From: Phallusia mammillata
Taxonomy: Eukaryota > Chordata > Ascidiacea > Phlebobranchia > Ascidiidae
Length of the DNA stretch: 64,000 nucleotides
NCBI GenBank assembly: GCA_003260075.1
Contig: QLIY01000034.1
Span: 291,312 to 355,311 of the forward strand
Direction of reading: 5' to 3'
Shown here: in pieces, positions 33,992-46,808 of the stretch
Position numbering within the stretch: position 1 is the first letter of the stretch
How the letters are laid out: each line of letters begins with the position of its first letter
Position numbers and translations under genes: made by a program
Notes under the pieces: generated by a model
Told to the model about the DNA's origin: nothing
The model's database searches: none
Seen by the model: the letters and a program-made list of their open reading frames with translations, nothing else

Positions 33992-36900
33992 AGCCGGTCA
34001 AAAAAAGATTTCATTGTGACTTAAAAATCACCTATGTTTGATTTCATGAAAGATGAACATAAATTCGTAACTGCTATCAGCCCTGAAGCGTTTGTGCAGA
34101 CTCGAGACCACACCACTCACATATAAATCACAGTCCACCAGGTCCATCCAGAGCCTATGCCGTGCCGTAGGGGAATGCTTTTTGACTGGGTGATTCGGTA
34201 TACCACCTTTAATGGGCCTGGCGTACTGTGATTTACTATCATGAAATGAATTTTTTTGTCTAACCTAGACTAATTTGTGTTTCCAGGTTACATTGCACCA
34301 TGGAGTGGCAGATTCTACTCGTTGTGGGACACTGGTTATGCCAAGATCCATATTCCCATCATAGCAAGTGTGTCTGAGCATCAGCCTACCACATGGTCAT
34401 CATTTTTCTTCGATCTTCACATTCTTTCCTGCACATTTCCTGCTGGTCTGTGGTTCTGTGTGCAGAAAATAAACGATGAAAGAGTGTTTGGTAGGTTCTG
34501 GTTTTACCCACACTTTATATCAATGTATCATGTCTTTCTTTTAGTGCACTGGGCATTCCACTAATTTTTGTGAATTGCTTTAGTCGTCTTTACAGAATTT
34601 CAGAACTCTACATAGAAACAATGTACTAATTTAAGTTCAGGAATCACATTAGGTCATTTGTCCTTAAGATTTAAAGAAATATATATATCTTCATTGAATC
34701 TCAATTTTTTAAGTATGAAAAGCTTAATGTTTATCATGAACAGTAATTAATAGAAATAAGGTTCAGTATAGTCTTCATCCACCAAGCAACAAGCTGGTGG
34801 ATTCTAATTTAAGTACAAGTATAGAAACATTTACATGCTAAAATAATTTTTTTTGACATTTGTTAAGCAGTTTTGTTCATGCGATTTGCATTAAATATCT
34901 TAAAGCAGATGGCATTTATGTAGCTGCTAATCTCTTTTAAATCTAAGCTTTTTCAAAGCAGTAAAGAATGGCAACTCTCCAGGTGGTATCGAAATCAGAA
35001 GTACATTTTTGAGATCCAATAAGACTTATAGGATTTCCGATAAGGCCAACGAACCCTGTATCTAATCATTGACATCTTATCCACATCTCATCTCTTACTA
35101 CTGTCTGAATCTGATATATTTTGTTAATGTTCAGCCCATTGTCAGTGTAGCTCTGTTTGAGAAAGTGTTAATGTGATGTTGGCACATCTTTGCGGAACTA
35201 ATTTTGTATCTTGTCACTTTTTGTTGATCTCTTTAATGGCCATAGCGTACCTGACAGGTGTCTTTTCATAATCTGATTTTTTTACAAACCATAAAAGTGC
35301 ATGTCTTTTAAATCTAAAACAATCATTTTTTCTATGAAACTGTTTTTTACAAAAATATTTACTGATATTTGACTTTGTCATTTGAATTATTTTTATTTTT
35401 TCATCTGCTAATTTCATAGTATGTGCATATTTTTACAAGGAGATTTTTACATTTTTTACATGAAAATGAGCTCATTAATGATCATTAATTGATTAGCAAT
35501 TTTATCAATTTTGTTTTTCAACTTTACTTTGTTTTGCAGTTGTTCTGTATGCTGTTTTTGCTGCATACTTTGCTGGTGTAATGGTCCGTCTTATGCTCAC
35601 CCTAACCCCTGTAGTGTGCATCCTTGCTGGAATCACATTCTCCAATACATTAAGCCACTTTATAAAGGTAACTACTTCAGACTGCACAGATTTGGTTTAA
35701 CCATCTTTACCTCCTTTAACCAGCATTCAACCATCTGTTTGCTTTGTAAAAGGTTTTATGAGTTGACATTGTGGTAGAAAAACTGTAATGTTTTAATCTA
35801 CAACTGATTGGCAAAACTGATCCTATATATATGTAAAGGGGTGGTTGATTGTATGCACAGAATTTAAGTATGTGGTTAGATTTTAAAAATTCAGTTTCTA
35901 CTACACTGGATTCTCAAGGAAACACTGTATTGTAAAGTTTCACCAGGCCTGATAACCCATGTTTTTTTCGGTATCTTTGGTGTTTTGCAAGACCGGTCAC
36001 TGATGACTTGACTTGATTAGCCTAAATTAATTCTGACTGTTGTATTTAAAGCCTTGTCTGTCTTTTTTGTTGGTTTACAAATAGTTTTGTAATTAAAAAC
36101 ATATCATATTTTTATTTAGGATGATGATACCCCTGTCAAGTCCAAAAAGGAGGGGTCAAAGAAGAAAGGAACAAAGGTAAATCAAAACTTTTTTGATTCT
36201 TGGGACAAGTTATTTCATTCTTTTATCTTTAGGTGCAAAAAGGTACAAAAACACTGAACACCAATATTTTTGATCATAATTTAAATTCTAGATAATATCA
36301 CTTTTTCTACAACCTTGTAATGTTACCCAGTGTACAGGGTTTAGACCAGTGGTTCCCAACCAGGTGGGGATTTGTGTCACAATAATGATCTATTGCTGGT
36401 TGTCTGTGCTATTGCTGCATTTGCCATATATGAACTGAGAAAAAAGTTCTCGTATAATCGAATGTTAGTGTAAATGATATTTTAGCAAACTAAATTTGTA
36501 GGGGGCGAATTAGATTTGAATATCGACTAAAAGGGTGCACAGGACAAAAATGGTTGGAAACCACTGGATTAGACAGTAGACTTTGATTTATTGATTTTTG
36601 TTACATGGTTCGATATTGGCATTTTGCAGAGTAGTGATAATGGAGAATATGCTCCAATCCAGAATGAAGACAGTGACGGAGGTGAAGAAGATCACCACCA
36701 GGAAAATCAACATGGGAAAGCTCTTTATGACAAAGCTGGAAAAACTTCGCACAAAGGCATGAGACATTATTTTTTTATTGACTTTCTGTGGCATTTTATT
36801 TGAGAACAAATTAAGTCTTTATTTTGCAATGCAGTTGATATTAGTTAATGGTAACACCAATTTTCCATATTTTTTCTTGGTGTTAACCAGAGTTTGCATT

Positions 36901-39900
36901 TAAACAGAATATTTGCCTAAAGGTCAGGGCTGGTGGTGAAAATTAGTTGACTCAATTTAATTCGACTATTGGAAAATAATAAAAAACAGCTTACATATAA
37001 TTTTTTTGTTTGGTGTTAGAACCTACTTTTGTTTTTATACATTTATACCTATCAGTATACAAAAAAGTCATTTAAATCAAGTGTATATTGATCATCATTA
37101 GAGACAAAAATTTCTAGCAGATGGAGTCATAGGTTTAAACTATCGATGCCCCAGCCCACGCTACAAATCTGAAAATTCTGTGGTCACTTTAATTTTATTA
37201 TTATTATGTGTGCTTTTTTTTCAATAGGTTCCAAGAAAGCATTGTCACCTGGCACTGGGACAGGCGCAGCTTACAAGAAGAATAAGCAAGAAAATGTCGG
37301 GCTGGGGGCAAATCTAAAGGTACAAATACTTTTATACAATATCCTGTTGCTGAAATGCAAGTATGCGGCATGCAAACATTTTACAACAGCTTTTTAGTAT
37401 TAGAATTAAAATACATTTAAAAAAAGTTAGTACAACAAAGACTGTGTGAATTAAACAGGGCACTATCAAACATTATCATTGATTTAACTTAGCAGTTATA
37501 ATAACTTCTTATAATTTCAGGGTCTGGCTCTTATGTCAATGCTTCTTATTCTGATGCTTTTCGTGGTTCATTGTACATGGGTGACGAGCAACGCTTACTC
37601 AAGTCCAAGTGTTGTGCTGGCTTCATACAACAATGATGGGTAAATGGATTTTGTTTTTTCCTACCAATAGAATAATGACAAAATACTTAATAATCTTGTT
37701 CATATAAAATAACAAATGCATGGTTTTAAGACTCACAACTCAGAAGTCAAAATGACTCTAATTTTGTCACAAGGTCGGATTTGTTTTGTCGCAAAAATAT
37801 TCTCCCGCCAAGTAGCCTGTTTCATTCATGGCGTTTTATGTTACAAATTAAAAAAAAATGTTACCATAAGATGGCGCTGTACATCCAAATTTATTTTGAT
37901 TTACAGGTCGAGAGTGATACTTGACGATTTTCGTGAGGCTTACCACTGGCTACGTCAGAACACGCATGACCGAGCACGTGTGATGTCATGGTGGGACTAT
38001 GGGTACCAGATAGCTGGGATGGCAAACCGGACAACTCTTGTAGATAACAACACGTGGAACAACAGTCACATTGCATTGGTACGACTTTGATTCTGTCAGT
38101 TAACGCCAAAATTAAACACCGTTTCTAGGGTCTTAGCTATATTTTTCTCTCTTTACACTTATGTGTCGTAAAATATATTTGCCTGTAAACTTTCATGCAG
38201 ACAAGTTAAAAGGTGATCCAAGTTTGTTTTTTCTTGGATTTCGTACAACTTTGTGGATTTGCATGTTAAAATACCATTGTTTTAATACAGAAGGCTTTTG
38301 TCATCAACATGCTTAAATTTTAAATCCTTAATAAAAACTTATCTGTGTCATAGACAAAACATATAGTTTTTCCATTTGTAACCGAGACGTGTATACCGTT
38401 ACGCACAATACCTTGCTGAGTCTAATTTTGTGGCTTATGAACAGTACAGTATTTTGTTCTGTATTTTAATAGATCTTACACCGTATCGTGTCTTTTGGGT
38501 GAAAACCTTTTATCTCCGAACTCAAGCCTCCACGTTACCTGTATTTTTTCTATTAGAAAGTAATGTGTTCCCCTTAACCTTGCGCTTTAAACCAGAACCA
38601 AATCAGCCAACCATAAATATTGTTAACATGCGGTTGGGTGTAATCATGTGAACGAAAGCATTGTATTTAGATTTTTGTGTGTGGTTGAGTAAAAACCACC
38701 TATTTTGTGATAGATAGGTTAAATTTTGGTGCTACGCCAACGCATTACACTGGTCTGGTTTATGTGGGTGGTAAATGATCGAGTAATAGTTTGGTAGTTC
38801 TCGTTTCGTTTCTTGCTTTAGAATAAAGTTGGTCTGCCTCCTAAATGTTGACTTAAACACACTGTGCCAAAACGTAATATTTCTTGCCCTTTAGAAAAAA
38901 ATGGTCACAAATTGCAATGTAACACTATAGCAAATGAAAAACGTCGGATTATGTGTGAAGTAAACGGAATAAACCAATGAAAAGGGAAATTAGTTCGACT
39001 TTATGTTCATAACTTTTAACCTCAATTCGTCAATCGGTTGTACGATGATGTAAGTTCACTAAGTAAAGCCTTGATATTTTTTTAGGTTGGAAAGGCCATG
39101 GCATCGACAGAGGAAAAATCAATTGAAATTATGAGGATGTTGGATGTAGATTATGTTCTCATTATCTTTGGAGGAATGATCGGTTATTCTGGTGACGACA
39201 TTAACAAGTTTCTTTGGATGGTACGTTACACGACTCCTGTTTTAATACAGTTTATTCAGACACACATGTGTAGAACGATCTCGAAGGCCCTTTTGAACTA
39301 CTGAATTAACTTTGAAAACTACTGATTGATTTTATCGATGTATTTGGTTTTTGGCCTTATATTTTCTGTCCCTATTGAATTTAAAATGTTAATTTGAAGA
39401 CCCTATTGGACATAAATAATCAATTTTTGCCGAACTCTGTCTGTACCAGTGTTTCGAATACAGTTTATGGCCAATATGTATCCGTGTAATGAAAAAAAAA
39501 CGGCGTTGGGACCGGTTATAGTCGTATACACCTTGGCCCTGAGGGTTAAGTCGATTCGGCACACCCGCCGGCCTTACAGCTTTGATTGATCACCTTTCTA
39601 TCTTAGGTGCGTATCGCGGAAGGAGAACACCCTCAAGACATCAAAGAAAGCAAATACTTTACACCGAATGGTGAATTCCGTGTAGATAGGGAAGGGTCAC
39701 CCACATTGCTCAACTGTCTCATGTACAAAATGAGCTACTACAGGTTGGTTAATTCATGTAACTAAATATGACATAAAATCTCGACCATACGTGAAAAGGT
39801 TATGACCTAATGTTTCTACTTACCCAACGCATTTTTATTTGCCCGTTTGTTAACACCTTTTATGAAACAACTATATTTTGCTCTGTGTGGTTTGGATATT

Positions 39901-42900
39901 TTGGACATAGTTACATCTTGTTTCGTATAGTTAGCGTGTTTTGGGCCCGAAAAGAGCACTGCCTTTCTCACATCACAATGACTTTCCGTTTTGCTTCTTC
40001 ATTAAAGTTCTGTCGGTCACCGCAAATTCTACAGCAATATTCACTACAGGGATCGCTGTTAAACTCATATCTAGGCAAAATAAATTTTAATGGGACTGCA
40101 GCAATTTGCAATTCTCTTTTCTGTAGTATTTTTGTCTTATGCATTGAACTTTCGAATGTAGCTATCAGCACGTTTTTGTCCGCTGTTTTCAATATTGAAT
40201 ATTGTTTTCAATAAGTTCACTGATGGCAAAATGTACTAGGAAGGGTCAGTTCTTAATGAATTTATTGGGTTATAGATATCTTTGTTTGTCAGCAATTCCT
40301 GTTCCTTGATAAAGTCCAATTATTTTTGTAGTAAATCTTGCTTTACGTTAGAAAAAGTGATTTACAAACGCTGAACCCTATAAGATAGCGAAAAGGTTAA
40401 TGTAAAAAAAAGATAAAATTCGACGTATATTTTTTTCATATTTGTATTAATGGTGCACCACATTGCGTTAAACTGTATAGTGCAGTATTCTACCAGAACC
40501 ATTGGTTTTAACTTATCCTACAACACCGTTATCATGCAGGTTATGCTTCATACCAAAACCACTTGAAACCAATCACCTAAAAACAGTCACCAAACTTCCC
40601 GCTAAATGCAGCTTGTGGTAAAATACGCGGAAATGTGGGCTCAGCGTTTATTCACTTGTGTTTCACCAACACTGATAGATAGTCGTTGTTTCGGTTGCCA
40701 TCACGTGTTTGCTACGCCTGAATGACCATGCTTTCTACGTGCACAACGTCACATCATGTTGCCAGTTCGTTGAGTTTGCCAACCCTTGAGTTTTGTTCTT
40801 CAGGTTTCAAACCGCAGTCTTTTTAGTTTGTGTGTGATTCTACCGGTGGAAGCACTTGTGATTGTGTGCAAAACATTATCAAAATTACAAGTTCTTGCAA
40901 AAATGAGTATTTGGTGTAGTGTCCACCCGTAGAACGACTTATTGCCTTAACGTTCGCTACATAGTAGTATCAGGGTTACTTACTAAAAACGAACATGCTG
41001 TTGAAGTACTATTTGCCTGAAAAATCTTGCTACTTCATAGCAATGTTGTTAGGTGCCAAAATGAACCAGCGTTGCTTTTAAAACACTAGGTGTAAATCTG
41101 CTGAAGTTTTTTTAGCATTCTGTTCCATTTCGACTTCCGAACTACAAAAAGCCCACAGGACACAAAGCACAGCAAAACTATTTTGGAGGCGAAACAAACT
41201 TACCTATGTCCGGTTAAAAAGCTCTATTTCAATCTTTAACTTTTATTAGGTTTGGAGAGCTTCAACTCGACTTCCGTTCCCCACCCGGATTTGACCGAAC
41301 TCGAAACGCCGAAATCGGAAACAAAGACATTAGCTTTGAACATTTGGAGGAAGCATTCACTTCCGAACACTGGCTCGTCAGGATTTACAAGTACGTTGCA
41401 AAAAATGATACTACTACGCACATTTAAAGCTAAGCAAGTTAAGTCGACATATATTTGTGTTCAAATAATTCGGTTTCCAGACAACATCATATTTGTTTTG
41501 GACCTGTTTTGTAAAAAGCTATTTATGGTCAGTGCAAAGCTTCGTATCTGGTGTTTGATTTTAGCCGCTGCGTTATAGCCAGGGTTGCCATCGACTTGAA
41601 ACGAAAAATAAGGACAACCGAAAAATTAAATTTTTGTGCGAAACGAAACAAACGTTTTTGAACAAATCTTTGCACTTTTACGAGCCACGGCATATCACAT
41701 GCCATATATTTGGCCAGAAACAATCTGTTCCAGCAACTCCTTGTTCGTAGAAAATACTTAGTCCATCTCATGACAGCTCAGGTCTAGATTTACTTTTACT
41801 TAGCAGGGACTTGACTATAGTAATTGTTCAAAATAAGACAAAATAAGGACTCCAGTCAAAAATAAGAACATTTCTTAGAAATAAGGAAAACAATAAGGAC
41901 AATTCTTAGAAATAAGGACAATAAACTTTTCTAAGACATGGCCCTTCAAAATAAGGACAAATCTTAGAAATAAGGACGGTATGGCAACCCTGGTTATAGC
42001 TGTAAAAGCGTACAAAATAAACCGTTAGCTGAAGGCCTATAACGCAGCTGGTAATGTGGCTACATTAGCTCATACAGCGAATCTCTTGTCACACTGATAA
42101 GACATTTTAGGTGGAAGCTGTGTCTGCAGCTTATCATGCATGAACTTGATGTTTTTATTTCAAATGTTAGGATTCTTTGTATATGTATCTTTCTTTATGT
42201 AAAGTGGGAATATTTAGTGCATTTATTCTGAGCTTTTATTTTAACATGTATTTTGCAGAGTATTGAAGCCTGCCAACAGAAAGCCTCTGGGTCATCCTCT
42301 CAAATCGAAGCGTTACAAGCAGAAATACATTTCGCGCAAGGTAGGATGAGTGCAGTGCTTTGCACAGTTTATTGGTTTTAAGTCACAAAATCGCACCAAA
42401 TTAAACTCCGCGGTAAAACAAGGGTTTACATTTGTCGATTCTCAGTTAGGTTTTGGAAAATATCTAGTCAAAACCTTCTGATATGATACAAGGTTTTGTA
42501 GCATTTCATCGACAGTAATGACTGAAATATACATGTGGTTGACAAGGATTATTTCACCAAACACTAATCATTGGTTATTGAATCTTAACACACCCATATT
42601 TTCATCATTCATGTCAAATTTTAGAAAAATCTACGTTTTTTTTAATTCACCGCTAACGGCTGTTTTTACATGCAACCTGAACGCTCATAACTGTGGTCCT
42701 CTAAACGCCGCCCTAATTGCCACAATTTGCCTAAAATTGCGTTTTTATCGGATTGTCAAAGTATACAAATCAAATGCCTTTCTTTGTGTACAGACAAACA
42801 AAAAGAAGCGCGGCCACATCAAGAATAAATACTCGGTAAAGAAAGGTCTGCGTACCCGTCCACTTTCAGCCTCAAAATCCGCTGGGCGGCGCTCCAGAAC

Positions 42901-42922
42901 CGGCACAAAGCGATCACTGTGA
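30396..42922 (+). CDS. STT3B: Oligosaccharyltransferase catalytic subunit STT3B, nineteen exons
   Basis: Exons: 30396-30550, 31052-31160, 31432-31630, 32075-32229, 32668-32767, 33032-33130, 33273-33419, 34287-34490, 35540-35667, 36120-36176, 36630-36756, 37228-37319, 37521-37639, 37907-38078, 39086-39220, 39607-39743, 41250-41390, 42259-42340 and 42794-42922. They give 828 residues (human STT3B 826). STT3B transfers the lipid-linked glycan to asparagine in the ER lumen. Catalytic motifs are present: first acidic motif HEFDPW (48-50), second SYDNE (168-170), SVSEHQP (349-352), WWDYG (592-596) and the DINK element (659-662). About a dozen membrane helices precede a luminal domain with NNT and NNS glycosylation sites. 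The lysine-rich insert before the luminal domain and the basic C-terminal tail point to STT3B rather than STT3A. Intron 11 appears to have a GC donor. Confidence 0.97.
33938..33991. repeat. Homopolymer run of 54 C in a STT3B intron
   Basis: 54 consecutive C (poly-G on the minus strand). Such runs can form i-motif or G-quadruplex structures and are hard to sequence, so the true length is uncertain. Confidence 0.85.
34126..34233. mobile_element. Short relative of the tRNA-bearing foldback element
   Basis: The ends AATCACAGTCCACCAGGTCCAT and ATGGGCCTGGCGTACTGTGATT are inverted. The interior CCGTGCCGTAGGGGAATGC and GATTCGGTATACC match the right arm of the element at 1801-2088, but this copy has no tRNA-like centre. 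Confidence 0.65.
36347..36566. mobile_element. hAT-type MITE in a STT3B intron
   Basis: The ends CAGTGGTTCCCAACC and GGTTGGAAACCACTG are inverted. The 8-bp flanks are GTTTAGAC (36339-36346) and GATTAGAC (36567-36574), one mismatch apart. 220 bp, non-coding. Confidence 0.85.
41580..41992. mobile_element. hAT-type MITE with AATAAGGACA repeats in a STT3B intron
   Basis: The ends CAGGGTTGCCAT and ATGGCAACCCTG are perfectly inverted. A perfect 8-bp duplication GTTATAGC lies at 41572-41579 and 41993-42000. The right half repeats AAATAAGGACA and TTCTTAGAAATAAGGACA several times. An inverted, shortened copy is at 63172-63511. Confidence 0.9.
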
Positions 42923-45900
42923 GGTCACACACGCACACACTCACTGACCGGAAGTAACCCCACGTCTGTTTTGACGTAGGCCCTCGTTATTATCCCAGGC
43001 TGTATACCGATTTTTTGTGGGCCAAAATTTGTGTGCAATGCAGGTATTTTAATTACAAAGATAAATAATGTTTCAAAGCATATACGCCATGCCATTTTTT
43101 GGTTTAAAAGCTGAGCCTCTAAGCGTTTAAAACAAAATTTCTGCTTTTCAATCCCCCCAAATCGATTTTTTTACTTATCGTGCATTTCAGACAAGGGCGC
43201 TGCCCATTGGCTAAAATTTGTCACGTGATTTTGGCGGTTTGCTGTTTTCACGTTAATGCTGCTATTAATAACGTTTTTGAGGGTTCCCCATTTAGGTCGG
43301 CTTCCTTTCGCTTCAAACATTGTGTTCGGTTTCCACGTGTGTTGTTGTCTGTCCGCGTGGCTGTTTTTTCTGTCTGTACTAGTGCGTGTGTAGCTGTCTT
43401 GCGAATCTGTGCAAAAACGGCGTAACACAGATTCCTAAAAAAAATTTGTGCCACCACAATTAGAATATCACCACTTTTAAATTCTTCAAATCACAAACTT
43501 GGTAATTTGTCATTAAAAGTTCCATCGTAATATTGGTTTAATACATTCCATTTAGCTGTGTCCAATAGTTACATGAAGTTCATTTGTCATTTGTTTGCTG
43601 GTACTTCAAAACTTATCAACATAAATTTGCGTTACTTTCTTGAAACATATTTGTTACGACTTTGTTCTGATTTTGGTTTCCTTATAATGATGCTCGGAAA
43701 ATATAACTTGGTTTAAAAAATTAATTATTGTGTAATTGAAACTCCAGATAATACTGCAAAGTTTATTCCGTTCGTAATTTTCATCCCATGACCAAGAGAA
43801 TGGTAAAAACAGTGGCTATAAAGTATTAATGGTTTACTCATGCGTTGCAATAATTCGTCGCCCGATAACAAAAAGTTTACACTCAACAATCCGCCGACTA
43901 AAAGTGCGAAACGCTTTCACGTTTGTATAGAAACAATTCCAATGTATATTTCACGTTTTTCCATCGGCACGTAAGTTTAATGAAAAAGTTACGCTTGAAA
44001 CCCAAGATACCTGTTCCGTTTAAATGTCAGTCAGTCACAAATACGGCCTCCAAACGTGCTTTATACGCATATAAACACGATTTAGGACAAGTTGCTTTTC
44101 ACGACTTTACGTCACGTGACAATGTTTTGCCGACACTGCGTGCTTGGTGGACCGTAAAATATGACGTCAAACGTCGCGAATTGGTACAAACGGTAAAATT
44201 TAAGGCTAGAAATATCGCTTTTCGTCGCTTTTTTAAGGGTCCGTTGCCATGTTACATGCGTTTACATGACAATGGTTACTATATTCACCAATGGGTAAAC
44301 CCTTAATAAAGCATGCATTCAAACAAACTTATTACGCTTTAGGCCTTGTCTGCCAATAATGCATTCCGTCAACAAGAATAGTTCATCATACTTTATGCCT
44401 TCCAAAGCATTGCTTTATAACTAATACTGTGTTGAGATATAAGATATAACGTTCTGTACCTTGGATTGTAGAATTACTTTCTGCATAAAGTTTGAAGAAC
44501 GAAAATTAAAAAATACGAATTGAACTTTTTGCGACCCTTGACCTCGCCTCGTTGCCAAGCAGCCACCGCCCTTGTCCGTTTACATGCGTTTTCAGTTTAC
44601 TACGCAGAAACCAATTTGTGTGTGTGAGTGTCGTATGTTCCTTCGCAGCTGTACACGTCACAGTTAGTTGTTGTTACGCAATAATAAAAACTGTACGTGC
44701 CATTTGCAAGCCCTCTTATTTCCCAACCAAAATTCTTGTCGAGATTTTTGTCTGTCTGTGCGATAGAATTTTTTTCGTCGTTAATTTGACCGAAATACAA
44801 AACGAAAGTTGGGCAAATTTGACGTGTTTCGTTTCCGAAAAATGTCATAAAGTTAACAGGAGTAACATCTAGACTCTAGAGCCATTTTAGCAACTTGAAG
44901 CCGCGTTGCATTTTTTTCACTTGAGTAACGATAAAACAAACCGCGCGACGATAGAGGACTTATGAGGGAATTTCCTAACTGGTAACTACCATTTTAGCAT
45001 ACGTAAACTAAATACGCAAGTCCAATGAATTTTGGAGATTGTTTTGTCTATTTAAGTATCACTTTTTCAGTTTAGAAGCAAACGATTTTCTAGCATTTAC
45101 CTCTGATGGTATTTTTACGTCCATTGCGGCCATTTTACAAATATCGTAAAAATAGGTTTTTGGTTTATTACATGTTATATACATAGTACTGCGGTCATAC
45201 TCAATTATGTAAGCCGCTTTTATCATATAATGCAGTGGTTCTCAAACTTTTTTTTATTGCGACGCTTCTGGAAAAAATTTCCGGACTTGCGACGCACCAG
45301 CAAACAAAAGTTAATGAGGAAACTTATGATTAAAGTTGTGTTTATTGATACAACAACAGAAAGCCACAAAACAGAACTTTTCTGTGACGCCCTTGGAAAA
45401 TTGAAACGACGCACCAGGGCGTCGCGACGCACAGTTCATTGAAACGACGCACCAGGGCGTCGCGACGCACAGTTTGAGAACTACTGATATGATGGTATAT
45501 ACCGAGACTTGATCATGTAGTGTGTTGGTCCATACACTTAGTTTGGGAACTACAGGTCCAGTATTCAACTTTGGCCGATGATTAGCTATTCCGGTTGCGA
45601 CTATCTTTTTCCAGCAGCAAAACTTGTAATTTGTATGTATATCATTAGCACTTTCGTTTTTTGGCTTATTTTTAGATTTTCTTGGCATAAAACATTCCAG
45701 AATAGACTTCGACTTACCAATTACCCAGGCTGAAGTTTAGTCCAGACATTGACAAATTAGTTCCTCTTTTCGCTAAAAAAATTCCCATTCTAACTTAGTT
45801 TCTTTTCGGTAATAGTTGTTCCCACACAATTTGTGCGGCCTTCTTCCTCTTAGGCGAAAAAAGCACATACCTCTTTCTATTGTAAAGTAATTTTTCACCA

Positions 45901-46808
45901 TGGGAACCAAATTCACATTTCTAGTTTGTATTTCATGTTCCTGATTCGCAAGATGCCTGACATTTTAGTTGTAATATTTGGCAACACAGACTGAACCGAA
46001 AGTTTGAAAATCTATAGTTTGAGTAAGAACAGTAATTTCAAATCCTTGCCGACGCCATTTTCCGTATATAGCTTACAAAACTTTCAAAGGTTATAGGGAA
46101 TCTCACAAGTATTGTGACAAGTGTTTGTAAAAATCGACTGACTGTTGGCCAGCTGTTGGTTTAATTTTGCATCCAGTACGGTTTGGTCTGCTTTTTTCCT
46201 CATACTTTCATACAACATTTCCCTTTTTAGAACTCTGTAAAGCTGTTTCCAACCCAATTTGACAAATTTCCACATTTAAAATTTTTAATATTTCCATTCA
46301 TTTCCAATATATATCTCAATGCAGATAAAAAGCACTAAATTATACATGATTTCAGATATTTCCTTGTCTCAACTTTAATGGTCCATCTGCTTCTTTAATC
46401 GAGTATTTGTAACAAAACACGTAATAAATGAAAGCGGGACTAAGTTTCGGCAGTTAGGGAACCGCCGCTTTTCGTTGAAGTCTTGAAAGAAATGTAATAG
46501 TCCTATCAGTGACGTACAAAGCGACATCCTTTACTATATATCACTGTTGATAGGATGGGCATTTGTCCCGCCGTTTCCGAACTTGTCATTAAACATGCTT
46601 TAAGTAGGACACTTGCACAAGATTTGCAGCATAGTTACAGTAGGAAGTTGTCAAAGAATGCGTTATTTATATATGTCAATTACCAGTAGATCCTATTACA
46701 CAATAGATGTTTGCATTAATTTCCAGTGGATGTTTGCATTAATTTGGTGGGTGTGTGGCCTTTTGCATATTTCTTCCATTCAGGACACTTAAATCCGTTT
46801 ATTGCAGT
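42923..46808. other. Long spacer downstream of STT3B
   Basis: 3.9 kb containing the hAT MITE at 45233-45486. A 127-codon plus-strand frame at 43923-44306 encodes a very basic sequence (KKLRLKPKIPVPFKC, VKYDVKRRELVQ) with no family I know. Its length is somewhat unusual for this AT-rich DNA, but nothing else supports it. Confidence 0.45.
45233..45486. mobile_element. hAT-type MITE with internal 38-bp tandem repeat
   Basis: The ends are CAGTGGTTCTCAAAC and GTTTGAGAACTACTG. The 8-bp flanks are ATATAATG (45225-45232) and ATATGATG (45487-45494), one mismatch apart. A unit starting GAAACGACGCACCAGGG occurs at 45403 and again at 45441. Confidence 0.85.

Noticed and set aside
39810..40214. 134-codon frame inside STT3B
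   Set aside because: It lies wholly inside the intron between exons 16 and 17 and has no splice sites that fit STT3B.
44552..44872. 106-codon plus-strand frame
   Set aside because: Hydrophobic, Cys/Val-rich translation typical of AT-rich non-coding DNA; an opposing frame overlaps it.
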